Shown: positions 8,881-18,093 of the stretch, one piece after another
Layout of the letters: each line of letters begins with the position of its first letter
How positions within the stretch are numbered: the first letter of the stretch is position 1
DNA from: Akkermansiaceae bacterium UBA5689
Lineage (GTDB): Bacteria > Verrucomicrobiota > Verrucomicrobiia > Verrucomicrobiales > Akkermansiaceae
Direction: 5' to 3'
DNA: 37,199 bases
NCBI GenBank assembly: GCA_002420305.1
Contig: DIHT01000092.1
Span: 20,884 to 58,082, forward strand
Notes under the pieces: generated by a model
Database searches by the model: none
Told to the model about the DNA's origin: nothing
What the model saw: the letters and a program-made list of their open reading frames with translations, nothing else
Program-made: the position numbers and the translations under genes

Positions 8881-11123
8881 GTTTCAATATTGAAAACCTC
8901 TACTTCAGCGCACCTCTGCCCATTTTTATAACGGGGCTGGTTGCCTGGCTGCTCATCCTCCTCCTTTGCATCGTCTCTCTCAAAAGAAGTGCGAGGCCGG
9001 GACGAACTGGCCTTCTGGAATTACTACGTCTGCTCTGTGCAACCGTCACTGTATTCTTCCTGTTCAACCCTGAGTGGAGAAAAACTATCGAACCAGTCAA
9101 ACAACCGGAGATCATCATTCTCCATGATGAATCAGGCTCCATGTCGACTGCAGATGCCCGGCTACCGGGTCAAGAGGGCGGTGCCGGAGAAGTCGTCACT
9201 CGCAAGGAAGTCTCAGAAGCAATTCTCGCAACCGAGTTCTGGAAACTTCTGGAAAAGGATGGGAAGCATCGGGTATCCGTCGAATCGTTTTCAAAAGCTC
9301 CGGATAGTGATGACGGCGAGGCCAGCTCCCTAGCCGTGACCGACATTTATTCCGCTCTCTCTGACCGGATCGAGGACCGCCCAGACCTTCGTGCCGTGAT
9401 CATGATTGGGGACGGCGACTGGAATGCCCGGGAAAAACCAGCGCCAGTCGCTGCCGCACAGAAAATGCGTCTCCAGGACATTCCTCTGTTCTCGGTAGTT
9501 ACCGGCGCTCCAAAGCGTCTGCCAGACCTTGATCTCCTTGCCGTAAAGGCTCCGACATATGGCATCGTTGGTGAAAACGTCCAGATCCCGTTCACTATTG
9601 AATCCTCTCTGGATCGCGATGTCCGGACTATCGTACGAATTCGAGATCAGGCGGGAGTCGAAAAGACCAAGAACATAACGATTCCGCGAGGAAGCACACA
9701 CTACGATGCCATCCTTTGGCGTCTGCAAAAGGAGGGTAGCTCTACGCTGGAACTCTCCATCCCCTTCGCCGATGGCGAGCTGGTAGAGAAAAACAACAGT
9801 CGCAGATTTAACATTGCAGGCCGCCCAGAATCAATTCGGGCTCTCATCATCGAAACCTTGCCCCGCTGGGAATATCGATTCATCCGCAATGCTCTTTCGA
9901 GAGATCCGGGCGTTGATGTAGATTGCCTTTTGCTCCATCCACAACTTGAGGAAGGAGACGGGCCGGACTACATCACGGCTTTCCCTGACAAACTTGAGGA
10001 GCTTCAGCAATACGATGTAATTTTCATCGGGGATGTCGGCATCGGCGATGGAATGCTGACCGCAGAGCAAGCCGAATTACTCAAGGGACTAGTCGAAAAC
10101 CAAGCCTCCGGCATTGTCTTCATTCCGGGCTGGCAGGGTAATCAGTTCAGCCTACTCGATAATGAGCTGGGGGGGCTGATGCCTGTGGTGCTCGATGAAG
10201 CTCTCAAAAGCGGCCAGGAGGAAGCTACTGACTCTCCTCTCTCTCTTACCTCCGAGGGCCGAAGCTCACTTCTGACAATGCTTGGTGATACTGAAGAGGA
10301 AAACCCCAATATCTGGCGAAGCCTTCCCGGCTTTTACTGGCATGCCCCTGTGGTCCGGGCCAAGAGTGGAACTGAAGTTCTCGCCGTGCACGCCAACCGG
10401 CGACACCCCAAATACGGGCATCGCATTCCACTCATTGTCACGAGTCGAGCTGGCAACGGAAAAGTGCTATTCATGGGTATCGATTCCGCCTGGCGATGGC
10501 GCCGGGGAGTAGAGGACCTCTACCATTACCGTTTCTGGGGCCAGGTAGCTCGATGGATGTCCTATCAGAGAAACATGGCAGCAGGTGAGCGAGTCCGACT
10601 CTATTTTACCCCAGAACGTCCATTACCAGGTGAAAATGTAACCATCAATGCCAATGCCTTTCAAGAGAACGGAGCCCCCTTGGAAGAGGGATCAGTTCTA
10701 ATTGACCTCACCGCCCCCGATGGGAGCGTCCGCAGGTTTGAGCTCGCCAAGGAGGACGGAACCTGGGGCTCATTTACAGGGCGGTTCAAGGTCACGATGC
10801 CAGGCGACTGGATCATCGCTGCCCGCACCTCTGAAAGCGAGGAAGGCGCCGTAAAGACAAGAATCATTGCGGAGGGAGCTCAGATTGAAAAGACAGGACA
10901 CCCTGCGCGCCCCGACGTCCTTGCAGAACTCTCGCGTGTTTCCAGAGGGCGTGTTGTTGAAGCCTCCCAGCTGGAGATTCTTGCCCAAGAGATCTACGAC
11001 CTTCCGGAACCCCGCCCGCAGGTCATTCCGGAATCACAATGGGACAAGTGGTATGTTGCGGCAGGCCTCATGGGGCTCCTGGCGATCTTCTGGATCGGGA
11101 GAAAGCTTAACGGCACTTTTTAA
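8877..11123 (+). CDS. VWA membrane protein with glutamine-amidotransferase-like middle domain
   Basis: 748 aa, GTG start overlapping the previous stop (GTGA). Two N-terminal membrane helices (~14-34 and ~46-64) precede a VWA domain with MIDAS DESGSM (Asp ~84). The middle part (about 310-560) resembles the class I glutamine-amidotransferase-like fold seen in large VWA proteins of planctomycetes and verrucomicrobia (RALIIETLPRWEYRFIRNAL, YDVIFIGDVG, GIVFIPGWQGN, GNGKVLFMGIDSAWRWR). No catalytic Cys-His pair is evident, so this domain is probably not an amidotransferase. A C-terminal helix (~726-744, WYVAAGLMGLLAIFWIG) anchors the end. Last gene of the moxR operon; its stop overlaps that of ribF on the opposite strand. 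Confidence 0.88.
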   Translation: MSFNIENLYFSAPLPIFITGLVAWLLILLLCIVSLKRSARPGRTGLLELLRLLCATVTVFFLFNPEWRKTIEPVKQPEIIILHDESGSMSTADARLPGQEGGAGEVVTRKEVSEAILATEFWKLLEKDGKHRVSVESFSKAPDSDDGEASSLAVTDIYSALSDRIEDRPDLRAVIMIGDGDWNAREKPAPVAAAQKMRLQDIPLFSVVTGAPKRLPDLDLLAVKAPTYGIVGENVQIPFTIESSLDRDVRTIVRIRDQAGVEKTKNITIPRGSTHYDAILWRLQKEGSSTLELSIPFADGELVEKNNSRRFNIAGRPESIRALIIETLPRWEYRFIRNALSRDPGVDVDCLLLHPQLEEGDGPDYITAFPDKLEELQQYDVIFIGDVGIGDGMLTAEQAELLKGLVENQASGIVFIPGWQGNQFSLLDNELGGLMPVVLDEALKSGQEEATDSPLSLTSEGRSSLLTMLGDTEEENPNIWRSLPGFYWHAPVVRAKSGTEVLAVHANRRHPKYGHRIPLIVTSRAGNGKVLFMGIDSAWRWRRGVEDLYHYRFWGQVARWMSYQRNMAAGERVRLYFTPERPLPGENVTINANAFQENGAPLEEGSVLIDLTAPDGSVRRFELAKEDGTWGSFTGRFKVTMPGDWIIAARTSESEEGAVKTRIIAEGAQIEKTGHPARPDVLAELSRVSRGRVVEASQLEILAQEIYDLPEPRPQVIPESQWDKWYVAAGLMGLLAIFWIGRKLNGTF

Positions 11124-12097
11124 TCGCCCCCATTCTCGATGTGGTCGTCGGGGTTGACTCCGGCCTCATCCACATCAAAGAGCCTTCTGACCTCCTCAAG
11201 ATCCTTCTGGATCTGCTTTTGCAGCTCGGCATGGCCTTGGAACTTTTTTTCTCCACGGAGCATCCGCCCAAAGGTTATCTCAAGGATTTCACCATAGAGG
11301 TTCCCCTCAAAATCTAAAAGATGCACCTCCAGCAGACGCTGTGCTCCTCCAACCGTGGGTCTTATCCCCAGATTTGCCACTGCTTTTCTCTCTCTGCTCT
11401 CTCCCTCAATCCGAGCCAGAACCGTATACACTCCATCAGGCGGAAGCTGCTCCTCACCTACCAGAATATTCGCAGTGGGTGCTCCCAGCTTTCTGCCTAC
11501 CTGCTCTCCAGCTACAACAGAACCCAGCACACTGTAGGAGCGGCCAAGCATCTCGCGCACAGAACTCAGGTGCCCGTCCCGCAAGGCCCTTCTGAGACGC
11601 GTACTGCTTATCCTCTCCCCTCGACATGTGACCGCAGCTATCTCCTCGACCTCTACATTGTAGCCCGAGCTGCAGGAGCGGAGAAATGTCATCGTCCCCT
11701 CTCGCCCCTTCCCGAATTTCCAATCCTCTCCTGCCACTACCTGACGCAAGCCAGGCACTGACAGCAGACTCTGAGCAAAAGTCACAGCAGCCTGCCTGGC
11801 CATATCTTCGTCAAAGCGTAACACCAATAGAACCTCTACGCCGAGGGCGGCGAGAAGACGCTCCTTTTGCTCTAAAGAAGAAAAAATTTGCCGTGGTGCA
11901 TTCTCAGGGGAGAGCACCTGAATGGGGTGAGGCTCAAAGGTCAGTACTCCCGGCATTCCCCTACTGATCTCAGCACCTTTTACCGCAGCCTTAATCACCG
12001 CTTGATGCCCAAGATGGAGCCCATCGAAAACTCCCATTGCGAGGTGCAGGGGATTCCCGACATTCGCGAGCTCAGCGATGGTCGAAAAATGAGTCAC
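11120..12097 (-). CDS. ribF: Bifunctional riboflavin kinase / FAD synthetase
   Basis: Converts riboflavin to FMN and FMN to FAD with ATP. 325 aa. The N-terminal FAD synthetase (nucleotidyltransferase) domain shows GVFDGLHLGHQAVI with the HxGH motif; the C-terminal riboflavin kinase domain shows GRKLGAPTANI (PTAN motif) and GIRPTVGG, then VHLLDFEGNLYGE. The start is GTG at 12097, 18 bp after the truB stop. It is the last gene of the nusA operon, as in many bacteria. Its stop overlaps the stop of the convergent VWA gene by four bases, leaving no room for a normal terminator. Confidence 0.96.
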   Translation of the reverse strand: MTHFSTIAELANVGNPLHLAMGVFDGLHLGHQAVIKAAVKGAEISRGMPGVLTFEPHPIQVLSPENAPRQIFSSLEQKERLLAALGVEVLLVLRFDEDMARQAAVTFAQSLLSVPGLRQVVAGEDWKFGKGREGTMTFLRSCSSGYNVEVEEIAAVTCRGERISSTRLRRALRDGHLSSVREMLGRSYSVLGSVVAGEQVGRKLGAPTANILVGEEQLPPDGVYTVLARIEGESRERKAVANLGIRPTVGGAQRLLEVHLLDFEGNLYGEILEITFGRMLRGEKKFQGHAELQKQIQKDLEEVRRLFDVDEAGVNPDDHIENGGD

Positions 12098-12115
12098 TCT
12101 TTTTTCTGAACGGCG

Positions 12116-12841
12116 TTAAGCCCCCCGCATCAGGGAGATTTCCGCCAGGCTCACCATCGAATTGATTAGTTCCTCAGCTCCTCCGGACTTCAACGCTTCC
12201 ACCCCGACCGCACGCTCAAGAGTGAACTCCCCCGAACGGGTTCTTCGCAGGGCCGACAGATGTCCTCCACAATCCAAAGTAGCACCAATATCATGCGCAT
12301 AACTCCGCACGTAGAACCCCTTGGAGCAATTCACCGTAAAATCGATTTCTGGAAGTGAAACTCTCGTCAGCTCATAATCAGTGACATACACGGGACGAGG
12401 GTCCCGCTTAATCTCCTGGCCCTTCCGCGCCAGCTTATAGAGGGGAACTCCATCTTTTTTGATAGCTGATACCATGGGAGGGATCTGCTCAAAGTTCCCA
12501 GAATATTTTTCAAAGGCTGCCCGGATAGCCCCATCGCCTAAAGGCCCGACCACTCTTTCTTCAATAATCTCTCCTTCCGCATCCTGAGTTGTCGTAGTCG
12601 CTCCCAGCGTAATTGTTCCTACATATTGCTTATCCTCGCTCATCAAGAGGTCCTGTATCTTCGTTGCGCGCCCAACCACCAGCATGAGGAGTCCAGTCGC
12701 CATGGGGTCCAGTGTCCCACAATGTCCAATTTTCTTGATCCCCATCGATCGCCGCGCGATCGCAACGACGTCGTGAGAGGTCATCCCGGGATCCTTATCA
12801 ACAAGGAGTACTCCACTCGGAATAATATTAGGGTCATTCAT
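12116..12841 (-). CDS. truB: tRNA pseudouridine-55 synthase
   Basis: Makes pseudouridine 55 in the T-loop of tRNAs. 241 aa from the ATG at 12841. Motif I is SGVLLVDKDPGMTSHDVV, and GHCGTLDPMATGLL carries the catalytic Asp. RATKIQDLL, KQYVGTITLG and KGFYVRSYAHDIG also fit the family. The protein is shorter than the E. coli enzyme (314 aa), so the C-terminal extension appears reduced or absent. The ATG overlaps the end of nrnA by 8 bases (ATGAATGA arrangement), which supports this start over the upstream frame extension to 12898. Confidence 0.95.
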   Translation of the reverse strand: MNDPNIIPSGVLLVDKDPGMTSHDVVAIARRSMGIKKIGHCGTLDPMATGLLMLVVGRATKIQDLLMSEDKQYVGTITLGATTTTQDAEGEIIEERVVGPLGDGAIRAAFEKYSGNFEQIPPMVSAIKKDGVPLYKLARKGQEIKRDPRPVYVTDYELTRVSLPEIDFTVNCSKGFYVRSYAHDIGATLDCGGHLSALRRTRSGEFTLERAVGVEALKSGGAEELINSMVSLAEISLMRGA

Positions 12842-13823
12842 AGTTTTGAGGGGGAAGAGCTTCTTGGGCCACCTCGAGAAAGCGTAAGACTGCCTCATTC
12901 AGAGGACCCCTGGTCTTAGCGCCTGCCGCAAGGACATGGCCACCTCCACCAAAGTGAGCGCATATGTCACACACGTTGACGGAAGAATTCTTAGAGCGTA
13001 ACGAAAGCCTGATTTTTCCATCATCCATTTCTTCAATGAATCCGCAGACTAGGACACCCTGAATCGCACGTAATACATCAATCAACCCTTCACCATCACC
13101 AGCCTGCATCCCAATTCTTGTCTTGGTGTCGCGCGACAGGGTCCACCAGGCAATCCTACCGTCATCAGTTAACTTGATTGTCTCAAGAAGAGACCTCAGA
13201 AGCTCTACTCTTCGAAAGGGGTAGTCATGATAAAGACGTGATGTGAGAGCTGCCACGTCAAGGCCATGCTCCACGAGATCGGCTGCCATTCTATGGGTGC
13301 GCCCGGATGTGTTGGAATACTGGAAAGATCCCGTATCTGTGGATAGCGCAACATACAGAGCATCCCGGGCTATATCCGGGAGTGGCCATTTGAGTTCCTT
13401 GATGATCGCATAAAGAATTTCCCCCGTCGCCGCCGACTTCTCATCAATCAACCAGTAATCACCATATTTCTCATTCGAAATATGGTGATCTATGTTCACC
13501 CAGATCTGCGCCCCTCCAAGCGAATCGAGGCATCTCGCTCCCAGCCGTTCCCTGTTTGCTGTGTCCAGCGCGATGACCACCTCTGCCTCAAGCGGACCGG
13601 AGGGGCATTCAATACCCTCGGAACCTCTCATAAAACGAAGATTATCCGGCACCGAATCCTCATTCAACCCTACTACGGTCTTGCCTAGCTCCTCAAGAAC
13701 CGCCTTGAGCGCAACCACCGAACCGATCGCATCCCCATCGGGGCGCGCATGGCTCAAAAGCACGAAATTATCGTGGTTTGAGACAATCTCAGAGAGATGA
13801 GACGCTGTAATCGGTTGACCCAT
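12834..13823 (-). CDS. nrnA: DHH/DHHA1 phosphoesterase (NrnA-like nanoRNase / pAp phosphatase)
   Basis: Manganese-dependent phosphoesterase that degrades short oligoribonucleotides and often dephosphorylates pAp. 329 aa. The DHH domain shows SHARPDGDAIGS, VVIALDTAN and NIDHHISN (the DHH motif); the DHHA1 domain shows FGGGGHVLAAG near the C-terminus. The rbfA-nrnA-truB-ribF order is common. It starts 223 bp after the rbfA stop, the largest gap of the operon, which holds a strong hairpin (13953-13995). It overlaps truB by 8 bases. Confidence 0.9.
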   Translation of the reverse strand: MGQPITASHLSEIVSNHDNFVLLSHARPDGDAIGSVVALKAVLEELGKTVVGLNEDSVPDNLRFMRGSEGIECPSGPLEAEVVIALDTANRERLGARCLDSLGGAQIWVNIDHHISNEKYGDYWLIDEKSAATGEILYAIIKELKWPLPDIARDALYVALSTDTGSFQYSNTSGRTHRMAADLVEHGLDVAALTSRLYHDYPFRRVELLRSLLETIKLTDDGRIAWWTLSRDTKTRIGMQAGDGEGLIDVLRAIQGVLVCGFIEEMDDGKIRLSLRSKNSSVNVCDICAHFGGGGHVLAAGAKTRGPLNEAVLRFLEVAQEALPPQNYE

Positions 13824-13952
13824 GAACGGTTGGAACGTGCGGCGGGAAGGCGGCGGATTGTCTACGGCGCCTGCTCGATCGCAAGCAAAACTGGGATTTC
13901 TGCCAAGCTAATTCCCTACCAGTTCTTTCTCATCGGGTCATATCACAGGGCT

Positions 13953-13995
13953 GAAGACTCGCTTTCTCTCAAGCAGTCCCGAAAGAAGAGTCTTC
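13953..13995. repeat. Strong inverted repeat in the rbfA-nrnA gap
   Basis: GAAGACTC (13953-13960) and CTTTC (13962-13966) pair with GAAAG (13981-13985) and GAGTCTTC (13988-13995). This makes a 13-bp stem with a 1x2 internal loop and a 14-base apical loop. No T-run follows on either strand, so it is not a standard intrinsic terminator. The rest of 13824-14046 shows no gene. It may be an mRNA processing or stability element inside the operon. Confidence 0.65.
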
Positions 13996-14046
13996 TGGAG
14001 CCATGGGGCGTCAGGGGCCCACCATAAACTACCACGAAGAGGAATG

Positions 14047-14430
14047 TTATTCCTTAAATATGGCCTCGTCGTCGCCCTCCTTCAGGGGTGGCGCAACAGG
14101 CAGCTCAGCAACCTCGTCGAGGAGATTTACAATATCGACTCCCCGAACGACCGAATCATCTCCCACAAACCTGAGGACCGGCGTGTTTTTCAAAATCACC
14201 CTCTTCATGACGCGACTCTGAATAGACCCTCTCTCCCCATTCAGTCGTTCGATAACCCTTTCCTCATCGCCGCCAAGAACACCCACATAGACCCTCGCAT
14301 CCTTAAGGTCCTGCGAAACTTCAACCGAATTCACAGTGACCAGCGTCCCCTTCCACTCAAAATCTCGCTGTAAAACACTACTGATCTCGCGTTTGAGCAG
14401 CTCATTTACCCTGTCCATACGTCTCGACAT
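14047..14430 (-). CDS. rbfA: Ribosome-binding factor A
   Basis: Assists late maturation of the 30S subunit, binding near 16S helix 1. About 127 aa with the family pattern: RMDRVNELLKREISSVL, then DARVYVGVLGG, then VMKRVILKNTPVLRFVGDDSVVRG. ATG 14430 is chosen; GTG 14436 would add two residues. It lies 46 bp after infB, in the standard nusA-infB-rbfA order. The C-terminal tail is acidic and probably flexible. Confidence 0.95.
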   Translation of the reverse strand: MSRRMDRVNELLKREISSVLQRDFEWKGTLVTVNSVEVSQDLKDARVYVGVLGGDEERVIERLNGERGSIQSRVMKRVILKNTPVLRFVGDDSVVRGVDIVNLLDEVAELPVAPPLKEGDDEAIFKE

Positions 14431-14476
14431 AGCCACCGTATGCTTAATCCAATAATTCCGGACAGAACCGCTCTAC

Positions 14477-16579
14477 CTAGAGCGTCTGATCAATCTTCTC
14501 CAGCTCGTAGCACTCGATCACGTCACCCTCTTCATACTCATTAAACTCTCCCAGACGGATTCCACACTCAATGCCCTGCTTGACCTCCTCCACGTCGTCT
14601 TGAATACGCCGCAAGGTGGACATTTTCCCATCAAATACAGGAGTCCCGTCCCGCATTACGCGGGCATGCGCCGTCCGCGTGACCTTTCCATCAGCAACAA
14701 GACAACCTGCAGCGCGACCTCGCTTCACCTTGAAGACCTGCTTCACTTCTGCGTGACCTATTACCTTTTCCCTGAGCTCCGGCTCTAACAAACCAAGCAT
14801 CGCGTCCTTAACCTGGTCGATGAGCTCGTATACGATCGAGTATAGTTTGACCTGAACACCTTCTCTTTTGGCCGCTTTCACGGCATTACTCTCGACCTTA
14901 ATATTGAACCCAAGGACCACCGCATCTGCACTGCTCGCTAAAAGAATATCGGACTCGCTTATCGAACCTGCTGCCGCATGGATGAAATTCACATCCACTT
15001 TGTCTGATTCAACATCTCCGATCGCACCCCGGATTGCCTCGACTGACCCCTGGACATCGCATTTCAGAATAATCTTAAGCTCTACCTTCTGACCACCCTG
15101 CACGCGCGCGAGCATATCCTCCATACGGCTCTTCTTAGGTCGCTCGAGTCGGCTTTGCCTGAGCTCCAGCTGCCGCTCATCACTGAGCTTCTTGGCGGCT
15201 CGCTCGTTTTCCATCGCAACAAGCTCATCGCCAACATTCGGCAGTTCCGCAAATCCGAGCACCTCTACTGGAGTAGCCGGACCAGCCTCCTTCACTTTCT
15301 CTCCCCGATCATCGAGCAGCAACTTCACCTTGCCCGCGTAGGGACCACATATAAAGGGTGTTCCGACTCTCAAAGTGCCGGCTTCGACAACAACAGTGGC
15401 TGTCGGCCCCTTCCCTGGCTGAATCTTGGCTTCGATAACGGCGGCCCGCGCATTTGCTTCGGGGTTGGCCTTGAGTTCCAGCACCTCAGCCTGCAAAGCC
15501 ATAAGCTCGGCCAACTCATCCATTCCCTGACCCGTGATCGCAGAAACTTCGACGACCTCTGTCTTGCCCCCAAGATCTGCAGACATGAGCTCATGCTCCA
15601 TGAGCTGAGTTTTAACTCTCATTGGGTCGGCCCCGGTAACGTCACACTTGTTGATGGCGACGATGATGGTCTTTCCAGCAGCCTTGGCATGACTAATTGC
15701 CTCTTTTGTCTGGGGCATGATTCCATCATCCGCTGCCACAACCAGAACAACGATGTCGGTGACGTCCGCCCCCCGGGCCCTCATTTCCGTAAAGATCGCA
15801 TGCCCGGGCGTATCAATAAACGTAATGGGATGCCCTCCATGCTCGACCCGGTAGGCTCCGATGTGCTGCGTGATTCCGCCGGCCTCTCCATCTACGACTT
15901 TTGACTGACGCAGATAGTCAAGGAGGGACGTCTTCCCGTGATCAACGTGTCCCATGAACGTGATGATCGGCGCCCGGAATTCAAGCTTCTCCGCTGGCTC
16001 ATCCTCCTCAGGCTCGGGCTCCTCAATAACCTCCTCCACCTTGTGGACACCGCCCCCCTTCTCCCGCTTCTCTCTTTCAAAGACGAATCCGTGCTGCTCA
16101 CAGACTTTTTCTGCAATCTCAGGCTCAATTGCCTGATTGGGGGCGACGAAAACCTCCAAGGCGATGAGATCCTTCATGATCTCAAAAGGCTTCAGCCCCA
16201 TCATCTCCGCCAGCACACTGACAATGATGGGTGGCTTGATGCTGATGGTATTTCCTTCAACAACTCCAGCATCGTCCGCGACTTCCACCTCTTCCCCAGC
16301 ATCATTCGGATCGATCGGGGCCGTAAAATCGCCATCCTCTTCCTCAGCGAGCTTCGATATGCTCGGGAGTTGCTTCTTCCCCGATTTCTCTGTTTTCCTT
16401 ACCGCTGTCTTTTTCTGCTCATCCTCGTCAAGGATGTCCAACGCTTCATCCTTCCTGTCCTGAACGGTCTTCTGCTCAGACGCCTGAGCCCGCTGCCTCT
16501 CACGGCGCGACGGTTTCTTGGGTCCATCGACCAAGTCGAGCACCTCCTTCTTTTTGTCGCTATCGCCGTTGTCTGGCAT
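14477..16579 (-). CDS. infB: Translation initiation factor IF-2
   Basis: GTPase that brings initiator tRNA to the 30S subunit and promotes subunit joining. 700 aa, with a moderately short charged N-terminal region (~1-110). An IF2-N domain follows (PIIVSVLAEMMGLKPFEIMKDLI). The G domain has GHVDHGKTS (G1), DTPGHA (G3) and NKCD (G4), then domains II to IV (VVEAGTLRVG; ILKCDVQGSVEAI; VFKVKRGRAAGCLV). It ends with LEKIDQTL. It begins 32 bp after nusA and precedes rbfA. Confidence 0.97.
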   Translation of the reverse strand: MPDNGDSDKKKEVLDLVDGPKKPSRRERQRAQASEQKTVQDRKDEALDILDEDEQKKTAVRKTEKSGKKQLPSISKLAEEEDGDFTAPIDPNDAGEEVEVADDAGVVEGNTISIKPPIIVSVLAEMMGLKPFEIMKDLIALEVFVAPNQAIEPEIAEKVCEQHGFVFEREKREKGGGVHKVEEVIEEPEPEEDEPAEKLEFRAPIITFMGHVDHGKTSLLDYLRQSKVVDGEAGGITQHIGAYRVEHGGHPITFIDTPGHAIFTEMRARGADVTDIVVLVVAADDGIMPQTKEAISHAKAAGKTIIVAINKCDVTGADPMRVKTQLMEHELMSADLGGKTEVVEVSAITGQGMDELAELMALQAEVLELKANPEANARAAVIEAKIQPGKGPTATVVVEAGTLRVGTPFICGPYAGKVKLLLDDRGEKVKEAGPATPVEVLGFAELPNVGDELVAMENERAAKKLSDERQLELRQSRLERPKKSRMEDMLARVQGGQKVELKIILKCDVQGSVEAIRGAIGDVESDKVDVNFIHAAAGSISESDILLASSADAVVLGFNIKVESNAVKAAKREGVQVKLYSIVYELIDQVKDAMLGLLEPELREKVIGHAEVKQVFKVKRGRAAGCLVADGKVTRTAHARVMRDGTPVFDGKMSTLRRIQDDVEEVKQGIECGIRLGEFNEYEEGDVIECYELEKIDQTL

Positions 16580-16611
16580 GATGGTCCTGTGGATCTTACG
16601 GGTCGCCTGCT

Positions 16612-18003
16612 CTATTCGTCTTCTTCGGATGGAGCGAGAGGCTTGTCCGCATCAACCGGGGGGGCTGGATCCGTGGCCGGCGCACTTTCTGACGGCTCCG
16701 CAGCCTTCTGATCTTCAGATTCAGCAGCCGCCTCTACAGCCGGAGCGCCACTCGCAGCTCGAGCTTTGGCGAGAATTTCCTGAGCCGCATCTTCGGTAGA
16801 CTCTATGGACTGGGCGATGTAATCCGCTGGCATTTGCATGACCATGTCAGCTGAGACACCTCCTGCACGATACAGCTTGTCTGCAACCTGAGGATCGACC
16901 CCAAGCTCATCTGCAAGTCCCGTAGCGGCATCGGTGACACGCGCCTCGAACTGCTCGTGCTGGCTTTCATCCTTCCGAACCTGCACATCCCAATTCACCA
17001 ACTTGGAGGTCAACCGTGCATTCTGACCTCGACGACCAATCGCCTTACTCAAATCCTCTTCGTCCACCGTGACGTTGATCACCTTGTTTTCCTCATCGAG
17101 AGTAATGGAGCGAATCAAGGCAGGCTTGAGAGCATCGGTAACAAACGCCTCCGGCTCGTCACTCCAGCGGATGATATCCACTTTTTCATTATTGAGCTCC
17201 CTGACGATATTCTTCACCCGTGCTCCTCGCAATCCGACACAGGCGCCCACCGGATCAACCTTTTCGTCATGGCTGAACACGGCAACCTTGGTCCGATATC
17301 CTGCCTCCCGGGCAATACCGCGAATCTCAACAGTGTGGTCTGATATTTCGCTCACCTCTGCCTCAAAAAGGCGCCGCACAAAATTAGGATGACTCCGGGA
17401 GAGGATAATTTCCGGGCCTCTAAATTCGTTATCCACAGAAACGACGTAAGCCCTGATCCTGTCACCAACGTTATAGTCCTCAGTAGTCACCCTCTCCCGC
17501 GAAGGCATTCTAGCCTCGAACTTTCCGAGATCGATCATGACATCGTTCTTTTCGAAACGTCGCACCGATCCTCCTACGATGTCCCCTGCACGATCCTTGA
17601 ACTCGTCATAAATCATTTCCTTCTCCGCCTGACGCAGCTGCTGCATCATCGTCTGCTTCGCCCTCTGGACCGCAATCCTTCCGAAGTTTGGCGGAGTTAC
17701 ATTAAACTCCAGCGGATCATCCAATCCTGCCTCTGGATGTTTTTTACGCGCAAGGCCAACTGGCACCTCATTGAACTTATCCTGATGGTCGTCATCTGCC
17801 ACTACCCGAAGGGTAGCAAAGATCCGGGTTTCTCCGTTTTTGGTGTCAACCTCCGCACGGAGTTCCTCGATATCCTCGGCTCCGGGCACCATACCTCGGT
17901 AGGCGGACAAGAAGGCGTTCTCAAGAGCTTCGACCACTTTCTCGCGTTCGATGCTCTTCTCCTTTTCGTAAAATTCTATGAGGGCAACGAGATCGTTTGT
18001 CAT
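16612..18003 (-). CDS. nusA: Transcription termination/antitermination factor NusA
   Basis: Binds RNA polymerase and nascent RNA and modulates pausing, termination and antitermination. 463 aa: N-terminal polymerase-binding domain (~1-130), S1 domain (~135-205, GDIVGGSVRRFEKNDVMIDLG), then KH domains (VGACVGLRGARVKNIVRELNNEKVDII; LSKAIGRRGQNARLTSKL). A helix-hairpin-helix-like segment (ADELGVDPQVADKLYRAGG) follows, with an acidic, Ala/Pro-rich tail. First gene of the nusA-infB-rbfA-nrnA-truB-ribF operon. The usual rimP gene is not upstream. The leader carries a promoter and an attenuator-like hairpin, which fits the known autoregulation of nusA operons in other bacteria. Confidence 0.97.
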   Translation of the reverse strand: MTNDLVALIEFYEKEKSIEREKVVEALENAFLSAYRGMVPGAEDIEELRAEVDTKNGETRIFATLRVVADDDHQDKFNEVPVGLARKKHPEAGLDDPLEFNVTPPNFGRIAVQRAKQTMMQQLRQAEKEMIYDEFKDRAGDIVGGSVRRFEKNDVMIDLGKFEARMPSRERVTTEDYNVGDRIRAYVVSVDNEFRGPEIILSRSHPNFVRRLFEAEVSEISDHTVEIRGIAREAGYRTKVAVFSHDEKVDPVGACVGLRGARVKNIVRELNNEKVDIIRWSDEPEAFVTDALKPALIRSITLDEENKVINVTVDEEDLSKAIGRRGQNARLTSKLVNWDVQVRKDESQHEQFEARVTDAATGLADELGVDPQVADKLYRAGGVSADMVMQMPADYIAQSIESTEDAAQEILAKARAASGAPAVEAAAESEDQKAAEPSESAPATDPAPPVDADKPLAPSEEDE

Positions 18004-18033
18004 GATCCTCTGATCGTTGTGGTCTGGAGACGC

Positions 18034-18060
18034 AAAAGAGCGGGTCTGTGGAACCCACTC
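18034..18060 (-). terminator. Attenuator-like hairpin in the nusA leader
   Basis: On the minus strand GAGTGGGT and ACCCGCTC form an 8-bp stem (one G-U pair) with a 7-base loop, directly followed by TTTT. It lies between the predicted transcription start (~18087) and the nusA ATG (18003). A terminator inside the leader would make operon expression depend on termination efficiency, which NusA itself influences. The U-run is short, so partial termination is the most likely behaviour. Confidence 0.45.
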
Positions 18061-18093
18061 CTCGAAAGCGTCAAGAGTTGTTCTGTTGGCGTG

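Noticed and set aside
15155..16711. Long plus-strand open frames opposite infB
   Set aside because: Both (15155-15904, 15938-16711) are mirror frames of IF-2, which is certain.
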